From contig NC_092271.1 of assembly GCF_036320965.1 (NCBI RefSeq), forward strand, positions 14,386,596 to 14,450,595: a stretch of DNA of 64,000 nucleotides. The letters run 5' to 3'. Below the pieces are notes generated by a model. That model did no database searches and was not told the origin of the DNA. It saw only the letters and a list, made by a program, of their open reading frames with translations. Position numbers and translations under genes: made by a program. Origin of the DNA: Panulirus ornatus. Taxonomy: Eukaryota > Arthropoda > Malacostraca > Decapoda > Palinuridae. Positions 56,036 to 64,000 of this stretch are shown one piece after another; the first letter of the stretch is position 1, and every line of letters starts with the position of its first letter.

Positions 56036-58740
56036 ATATATATGTGCTTGAAATGAGATGATGTAGGACAATATGTGTTTTTGAGGTTGTTTGATTGCGA
56101 GTAAGTATTAATATGGTAGGAGAGTATGTGTGGGTAATAACAAAAGAGTGGTTGAGAGAGCGAAGATGTGTTTTGAAATGGTTTGGTCACATGGAGAGAA
56201 AGAGTGAGGACAGAATTAAATAAAGGATATATGTTGTCAGAGTGGAGGGAAACGAAAGAATGGGAGACCAAATTGGAGTTGGGAAAGATGGAGTGGAAAA
56301 AGATTTTGAATGATTGGAGCCCTGAACTGCAGAGGGTGAAAGGCATGCAAGGAATAAGAGTGAATTGGATAATGTGGTATACCGGGTTGACGTTCTGTCA
56401 TGATTGAACCAAGGCATATGAAGTGTCCTTGGGTAAAACCATGGAAAGGGAGCTGGGTTTTGTGCATTATTACATACAGCAGAGACTGAGTGTGAACAAA
56501 GGCAGCCTTTGGTTGTCTTTTGTAGCACAATCTTGCGCACGTGAAGGGGGAAGGGTTGTTATTCATGCGGCAAGGTGGTGATGGAATGATAAAGGCAGAC
56601 AATATGAATTATGACATGTGTTATATATTTTATATGTCTGTGTGTGTATATATAATGTAAACGGTGAGATGTATAGGTATGTATATTTGGCGTGTGTTGG
56701 CCGTGTATGTATATACATGTGTTGTGTGGTTGGGTTGGGCTTTCTTCGTCTGTTCCTCGCCCTAACCTTGCTACGTAGGAGATAGGTGGCAGATATAAAG
56801 GATGTTTTGGTCGAGGTGGAGTGGCAAAGTGAAAGGGTTAGGGAGGAGATTTGGTAACAGAGAAGAGTAGTAAAAGCATGCGTAAAGATGAAAGCAGCAA
56901 GGCAAGCGGTTTGGATAGCATTGCAATGGAATTTATTAAAAAGGGGGTGATAATATTGTTGACTGGTTGGTATAGGTTTGTTTAGTGTATGTATAATTTC
57001 ATGGACAAGGTGCCTGAGGATTGCCGAATGCTTGCATAGTCCATTGTAACACAGGAAAGGGGGACAAAGTGAGTGCTCCAAATTATAGAGGTCTATGTTT
57101 GGAAATGATGGGGAAAGATTGACCAAGATGCTATAAAGAATGTCCATAGGTGGAGTGGAACGAGGAGAAGGGGAGACCAAATGGAGGTGGAAAGATGGAG
57201 TGAAAAAGATTTTGAGTGATCGGCGGGCGGGGACTGAACATGCAGGAGGGGGTTGAAAGAGCGTGCAAAGATATTAGAAGTGAATTGGAACGATGTGGTA
57301 TACCGGGTTGACGATCTTTCAATTGATTGGAACCAGGCATGTGAAGCGTATGGGGTAAACCATGCAAAGTGGGTGGGCCTGGATGTGTGAAAGGAGCTGG
57401 GTTTCGGGGGGCAATAATTACATGACAAGCCTAGAACTGAGTGTGAACGAATGGGCTTGGTGTTTTTCCTACGTGCTACCTCGCACACATGAGGGGGAGG
57501 GGGATGAATATCATTTGTGGCGAGGTGCGATGGGAACAAATGATGGCAGACATACGAATTATGTACATGTGTAAATATGTTAAATGTGTGTGTGTGTGTA
57601 TATAATATGTGTACATTGAGATGGTAAATTAGAATGTATATTTATGGGGGTTTTTATCGTGTTGACATGTAAAGAAAATACATGTGATGTGGCAGGTTGG
57701 GCCATTCTTTTGTCTGTTTCCTAGCGCATATACCACTCGCTAACGCGGGAGACAGCGACAAAGCCAAATAATTAAATAAATATAAAGTTGTTGATATTCC
57801 TGGGAAAATATATGAGGAGAGTATTATTGAAAGTGGTGAAGGCATTACAGAGCATCAGATTGGGGAAGAGCACTTGGTTTCAGAAGGTGGTAGAGGATGA
57901 GTGGATCAGGTGTTAGCTTTGGAAGAATGTATGTGTAGAAATACTAAGAAAATCATAATGATTTGTATGTAGCATTTATGGATGCTGAAGAAGGCATATG
58001 ATAGTTGATAGAAGTATGCTCTTGTGTGAAGGTATTAAAATATATGGTGTTGGGAGGCAAGTTGATAGAAGCAGTGAAAAGTATTATCGAGGATGTAAGG
58101 CATGTGTAACGTGTAGGAAATATGAGGAAAGTGATTGGTTCAACAGTGATGTTGGTTTGCGACAGGGGTGTGTGAATGTCTCCATGGAGGTTTAATTTGA
58201 TTTATTAATAGGCTTGGGTTGTTAGGTGAGGTGAATGCAAGGTTTTGGAAAGAGGGGCAAGTATTCAGTCTGTTGTGGATGAGAGAGCCATGAAGTGAGT
58301 CAGTTGTTGTTCACTGTGATACAGTGGCTGGTGGAGCTGATTTATGTGAGAAACTGCAAACTGGTGAATGAGTTCGGTAAAGTGTGTGAAAGAAGAAAGT
58401 TGAGAGTAAATGTGAATAAGAGCAAGGTTATTAAGTACAGTAGGGTTGAAGGTAAAGTCAACTGGGAGGTAAGTTTGAATGGAAGAAAAACTGGAGGAAG
58501 TGGAAAATGTTTTAGATAACAGGAGTGGAGATTTGGCAGGGAAGGAACCATGGAAGCGGAAGTGAATCGAAAAGGGATTGGGGGAAGGGGGGGTGGCAAA
58601 AATTCTGGGAGCGTTGAAAGAATGGTGTATTGGAAGTGATCGAGAACATTTATCTTGGAAAGCAAAGTGGGTATAGTTTGAAAGGAATCAGTGGTGTCCC
58701 CCCAACACTGTATATGGATTGTGAGGCATGGGCCTGTGGA
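56036..58740 (+). pseudogene. Noisy LINE-A fragments in tandem
   Basis: Plus-strand pieces: C-terminal domain plus long 3'UTR (56036-56783), linker and RT start (56785 to about 57105), C-terminal domain plus long 3'UTR and stem-loop (57106-57780), then RT palm to C-terminal start (57781-58740). All have indels at a far higher rate than LINE-A copies outside 51-60 kb. Confidence 0.75.
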
Positions 58741-59960
58741 GCTTAGAGTAGTGCGGGGGAGAAAGACAGAGGGTGGTTGTGCGTCAAATGAGAAAGTGGT
58801 TGTGAGGTGGAGGGCAATAAGTTGATGTGATGGAGGGAGTGGAGTTGTTGGTGGAGGGGGGGGATCGGGGGGTGAGTAAGTAATGTGGATAGATGGGTTA
58901 ATGAGAGATGTGAGGTAATAAAATAGTAGGTGGTTTGATGGGAAGATGCATGTAATGAGGAGTGGGACAGTTGATTGAAAGTGGTTTGTTCAACGAAGAG
59001 GGGGGAGGAAAGGCCAAGGGAAGGCGTGAAGGTGGCGAGAGGCAGGGCGTCCATGCGGAGCCGGAAAGATAGATATCAAGAAGCACATTATGTGCCAGAG
59101 TGTGCGGGACTGAGGCAAGAGACCATCTTATCAGTGCACATCGGGAGGGGGGGGGGGGGGGGGGGGGTAGGGGGGCGACACACAAACAAACACCTCTACT
59201 CAGACAACAACAAATATTTTAAATAGGGGGGGGGGGGGGGGGGGGGCTCGCGTGCGAGAGAGAGTGCGCGAGGATGGGCGGCGGATTGCACGTTGGACGA
59301 TATAGATGAAGTTGAGTTGATTGGGCGGGGAAGGCTGTTGAAGAGTTATCTTCGGTGAGATCTAACATATCTCCATACTCACTCATATCTTTTCTCTCTC
59401 ATCTACATATCTCAGGAGATATGTGGTCTAGAGAGTCGCACCTTATCTATAGCGATCTACACTAGGGTTACTCTCTATCTCCTAGATATCTTCATCTTAG
59501 ATATAGATATTGAGTGATGTATCTATATATACTATATAACAACACATAATAAGATGGGCATAATGGTGGTGATTTGGTGGGACAGATATCTGGAGGAGTG
59601 TAGTGGGGGAGTGAGTGTGAGAGGTGTGGTGGATGGGGGGTGGGGGTGGATGGGGGTTCTATATTATACATCAGATATATAGTATATGTGAGTGTGTGTG
59701 TGTGTGTGGGGGTGTGATATTATATATATATATATATATATGTTTATCTATATATTGTATTGTAGTGGAGTGAGGTATGTATATGTGGAAAGAGTGTTGT
59801 TGTGGTGTGTTTGTAGGTTTGTTTGTGGTGGGGATGGTATTGTTGTTTAATGGGTTTTTGGGAATGGAGTATGTGGGTAAGGAAAGGAAGAAGAGTTTGT
59901 ATGGTATGTTTTTATTTTGTTTTTTTTTGTTGGTGTGATGGTTGTTGTGATAGAGTTATT
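58741..59960. other. Low-complexity, low-accuracy sequence
   Basis: G-rich text with long G homopolymers (about 59148-59170 and 59227-59246), CTCTAT/ATCTAT-like scramble (59340-59530), TG runs and a (TA)n core near 59727-59741. No stable similarity to repeats nearby and no credible coding frame. Confidence 0.65.
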
Positions 59961-62450
59961 CATTAGGAGATGTTTTTATAATAATTTACATATAATAGAA
60001 AACTTGTTGTAATATACTGTAGAATGACAAATTACTATTAGATTTATCTAGTAATTGTGGTCTGGAAGAGCTATTAAGATGAACATACAGTTTAGAAGAG
60101 TCATGGGGTCCCATGATAGAATGATTGTAGTCGACATAACGTAAAGGAATAAAGAATGAATTGACACATTGCCCCAACCCTGACTTGAGCACTGAAAGAT
60201 GGACATAGATAACAAGGTCAAGAAATCTGTGCGAGAAAATAGTATTTTAGGGGAGCATTTGGTTTAACAGAGAATGATGAAAATAATGAGGGAGTGTATG
60301 ACTAGATTGTATGAAGGGAATGCAAGAAAGATGTGGAGTGGGTAAGTGGTGGAACATGATACTTTAAAGGTGGTTCAGGCATGGGAAAGAATACAAGAGT
60401 TTAAAAGGAGAATGTATGATATACAATCAGAGGGGTTAGTGTAAAGGAAAGACTACGTGTGAACTATAAAGAAATACAGTGGAAGAGTACTAGAGAGACA
60501 AAATGGACAAAGAATGCATTGAATGGTGTATCGAAGAGGCATGTAAGATAGGGATACAAGGAGACTCTTACCATGGCCATCCCCTTGTTGAGATTCTCAA
60601 GGGACCATGCATTAGAGATATAGAAAGAGAGGTAAACAGTAATTATGTCAGTGAAAACCATAATTTATTATTTCCATAATTTGATGAATGTCATTTTTTT
60701 CTCATCCATTACTCAAGAAACTTTTATCCATCTGAAAAACAAAATGGAACTTTTGGACAACAGATTCTGTAAAGGACAAGAAGTGATTCTCTAAATGAAA
60801 GTTAATTACATCATCAGGAGACTGAGAAAGAATTTACTTGAAACTTGAAAACAACAGAAGCTAGCCTGCTTCTATACAAAACGAGAAGATTGTTTTGGGA
60901 TCCAGTTAGAATGAGGTTTGTTGCAATGCCAAACTATGTCTAAGTATTGCAGATTGGGTGTGAGGAAAGTGGATCTGAAGGCTTTGAAGAGAGGCAGTAT
61001 GGCCAGACTTATTTAAGATGAGTTGGGGCAGTAGAAGCAAGGTGAATCTTCTGCTGTCTGTGGATGTTCAACTCATGAGGGTAGAATCAAGTAACAAGCT
61101 GCAGCAGTTGGCGTCTGAGTTTTGGAAAGTGTGAGAACTAATGTTTCTATTTATAACAGCACTCTGTGCTTTCTTCAGTAACCCATTCACTGAGAGTTGC
61201 TAGTAGATAAAGAAATGCCCCCATGTGTTGAGAGCAATCCAGTATTTTAGACTTTGTAATTGGATGTACATATTCTGATTGAAAAATTATACATAACACT
61301 TTCTTATGACTCTGTGATCTTGTAGAGGGGTTTCATAAAAGTTTTTCTTATGCATGGAGAAATTCCTCTTTTCCACTGCTAGACCTTTTTTTATCTATCA
61401 ATCTAATCTCTTATGTCTGTTCCCAATGCAACTCCCTCAAAGGGGTGCTTGGCATAGAGTCACTATAACAAATGACTCCGGTGCCACCACTTACCTTAGT
61501 GCTTCACCCTTAACAGCACTGGTAGAGGCAACTCTATCACTGGTTGAGGCTCCTACCTAATGTTCCCTACTGACATACTTTTATCAATGCTCCCACCACT
61601 ACTACCTAATGCAGCAACCTAATTTGTTCTTACCTACCTACCTCTATCTCTGCTCCTACCATTTTTGCCAAAAGGCAGAGTTAAGTGCATAGTGCTTACT
61701 GCAGAAAACTAGAGTTATGAAGAATGACTATGTGTATTAATGTTGTCAAGTGTTATGTACGAGAAAGAGATTGAAGAAAGTGGACAGAATTGCAGAAGTC
61801 CACGTGTTAGTGATCAGAAAGAAAAGACAGCTACAAGGATAGAGACCCCAACAGACCATCCACAAAGATTGCTGGTTCATTAAGCAGATGTCACTAACCC
61901 TACAATACCCAGGTGGGTAGTACTGGTAATATACTTCCTGCCGTTTGTTCCTCCCAACTGCTACCTACAAATTCCTCAAAGTAAAGAAATTGAAGCCAGT
62001 AAACTGTAGCCTTTCCAAGCATGATGAATGTTTTAACCGTTCAATTTTACTTCATACATATACATTTTCTTTTTTTTCACTTGTGTGCTAATATATTTTG
62101 AGGTCTTTAGTGTTTCTATAGCTCAGATGATTTAGCCTGAATATCCAGTTTTTCATGAATAATTGAAGCATTTACAGTGTTTAAATAATGACAGAAATCT
62201 TTTCAGGGGAAGTTATTTTAAGCCAGATTTTTTCTTCTAATATTCCTTGTTAAACAAAATGAGTGACTCCATATAAAGAGAGTATATCTGCCGAAAGAAA
62301 AAAGAAGGCTATAATTATTTCATGAATGCTGAAATCTGGTGTTCAACTGGCAACTCAAGAAGAACATGTGAATGATAAGTTCTATTTGTTTCATCTCTAC
62401 TTTCTCCATATCTTAGTTAGAGATTCAACATTCTATTTTATCATTACATA
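59961..62450 (+). other. Unique AT-rich DNA with LINE-B scraps
   Basis: Clean sequence resumes here. About 60260-60560 (+) and 60910-61140 (+) resemble decayed LINE-B coding pieces: a GGTTCAGGCATGG block like the W-F/R-H-ERM motif, and a CTGCAGCAGTTGG...GAGTTTTGGAAAGTGTG block like the region after FADD. 61395-61570 carries the AACTCCCTCAA repeat motif. No exon of the SYCP1-like gene was recognised. Confidence 0.5.
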
Positions 62451-62515
62451 TAATAGTATTTATTATTATTTATATTATTATTATTATTCTTATTATTATT
62501 ATTATAATTATCTAG
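62451..62515. repeat. (TTA)n microsatellite
   Basis: TTA/ATT repeats directly before a LINE-A 3' end. Confidence 0.85.
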
Positions 62516-62526
62516 TATTATACAAA

Positions 62527-63015
62527 ATGTCGCTGTCCCTCCCGCGTTAGCAGTAGTGCAAGGAACAAGGAAGAATGTCCAACCACCCACATACACATGT
62601 AATAAATAACACGTCCACACACGCACATAATACAAACTTTCCATGGTTTAACCCAGACGCTTCACATGCCTTGATTCAATCCACTGACAGCACGTCAACC
62701 CCGGTATACCACATCGCTCCAATTCACTCTATTCCTTGCCCTCCTTTCACCCTCCTGCATGTTCAGGCCCCGATCACACAAAATCTTTTTCACTCCATCT
62801 TTCCACCTCCAATTTGGTCTCCCTCTTCTCCTCGTTCCCTCCACATCCGACACACATATCCTCTTGGTCAATCTTTCCTCACTCATTCTCTCCATGTGAC
62901 CAAACCATTTCAAAACACCCTCTTCTGCTCACTCAACCACGCTCTTTTTATTTCCACACATCTCTCTTACCCTTACGTTACTTACTCGATCAAACCACCT
63001 CACACCACACATTGT
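62527..63015 (-). mobile_element. LINE-A 3' part, inverted arm
   Basis: Minus-strand 3'UTR with degenerate stem-loop (62530-62560), natural stop near 62695, and C-terminal domain up to the CLRTMCG position, where it joins head to head with the next copy at about 63015/63016. A contracted 3'UTR lacks part of the TG/TA segment. Confidence 0.85.
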
Positions 63016-64000
63016 GCAAGAGTTTTGGAAAGAGGGGCAAGTATGAAGTCTGTTGTGGATGAGAGAGCTTGGGAAGTGAGTCAGTTGTTGTTCGCTGATG
63101 ATACAGCGCTGGTGGCTGATTCATGTGAGAAACTGCAGAAGCTGGTGACTGAGTTTGGTAAAGTGTGTGGAAGAAGAAAGTTAAGAGTAAATGTGAATAA
63201 GAGCAAGGTTATTAGGTACAGTAGGGTTGAGGGTCAAGTCAATTGGAAGGTGAGTTTGAATGGAGAAAAACTGGAGGAAGTGAAGTGTTTTAGATATTTG
63301 GGAGTGGATCTGGCAGCGGATGGAACCATGGAAGCGGAAGTGGATCATAGGGTGGGGGAGGGGGCGAAAATTCTGGGGGCCTTGAAGAATGTGTGGAAGT
63401 CGAGAACATTATCTCGGAAAGCAAAAATGGGTATGTTTGAAGGAATAGTGGTTCCAACAATGTTGTATGGTTGCGAGGCGTGGGCTATGGATAGAGTTGT
63501 GCGCAGGAGGATGGATGTGCTGGAAATGAGATGTTTGAGGACAATGTGTGGTGTGAGGTGGTTTGATCGAGTGAGTAACGTAAGGGTAAGAGAGATGTGT
63601 GGAAATAAAAAGAGCGTGGTTGAGAGAGCAGAAGAGGGTGTTTTGAAGTGGTTTGGGCACATGGAGAGGATGAGTGAGGAAAGATTGACCAAGAGGATAT
63701 ATGTGTCGGAGGTGGAGGGAACGAGGAGAAGAGGGAGACCAAATTGGAGGTGGAAAGATGGAGTGAAAAAGATTTTGTGTGATCGGGGCCTGAACATGCA
63801 GGAGGGTGAAAGGAGGGCAAGGAATAGAGTGAATTGGATCGATGTGGTATACCGGGGTTGACGTGCTGTCAGTGGATTGAATCAAGGCATGTGAAGCGTC
63901 TGGGGTAAACCATGGAAAGCTGTGCAGGTATGTATATTTGCGTGTGTGGACGTATGTATATACATGTGTATGGGGGTGGGTTGGGCCATTTCTTTCGTCT
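63016..64000 (+). mobile_element. LINE-A young copy, runs off the window
   Basis: Starts at ARVLERGASMKSV and is open through FADDTALVADS and the C-terminal domain to the natural stop at 63859-63861, without frame defects, then short-form 3'UTR to the window end at GGGCCATTTCTTTCGTC, just before the stem-loop. It includes the catalytic FADD but not the upstream RT motifs. With the preceding minus-strand arm it forms an inverted repeat of roughly 480 bases around a centre of about 520 bases. Confidence 0.9.

Overview
The window is eukaryotic genomic DNA, mostly introns and interspersed repeats. The organism is probably a decapod crustacean. That is an inference: split coding exons exclude prokaryotes, (TA)n/(TG)n microsatellites are abundant, and the dominant repeat resembles sequence I associate from memory with lobster-like and shrimp-like genomes. 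No tRNA, rRNA or CRISPR was seen.

The only host gene I can support lies on the + strand between about 25.8 and 44.0 kb. Exons at 25813-25915, 33593-33693, 42388-42539 and 43783-43973 have consensus splice sites and matching intron phases. Joined, they encode a charged coiled coil that aligns without gaps, over about 70 residues and across two exon joins, to my recollection of the N-terminal coil of vertebrate SYCP1, the transverse-filament protein of the synaptonemal complex. A further exon candidate (28030-28145) ends in a stop and may be an alternative or dead exon.

Most of the rest is one non-LTR retrotransposon family, called LINE-A here. It is about 3.3 kb with a single endonuclease plus reverse transcriptase ORF, no visible gag or RNase H, a short 3'UTR and an A/TA-rich tail, most like RTE-type elements. 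The best copies are 15041-18360 (near full length, three one-base insertions), 48640-50544 (5'-truncated, RT uninterrupted) and 29372-31833 (5'-truncated, 10-bp target duplication). More than 25 other pieces lie on both strands, often nested in each other and joined at (TA)n tracts. A short non-autonomous partner, SINE-A (about 235 bp), has the LINE-A 5' end and a 3' end that folds into the same stem-loop as the LINE-A 3' end. Remnants of a second family (LINE-B), a possible CR1/Jockey-type scrap, an inverted-repeat element (32.5-33.3 kb) and an unclassified repeat trio (24.5-25.7 kb) also occur.

Layout: 1-2.4 kb, unique AT-rich; 2.4-24.5 kb, LINE-A/SINE-A mosaic; 24.5-25.7 kb, repeat trio; 25.8-44 kb, SYCP1-like gene with LINE-filled introns; 44-50.6 kb, more LINE-A; about 51-60 kb, LINE-A sequence so full of random indels that it looks like unpolished long-read sequence, part of it duplicating 48.6-50.5 kb; 60-62.5 kb, unique with LINE-B scraps; 62.5-64 kb, head-to-head LINE-A pair running off the window.
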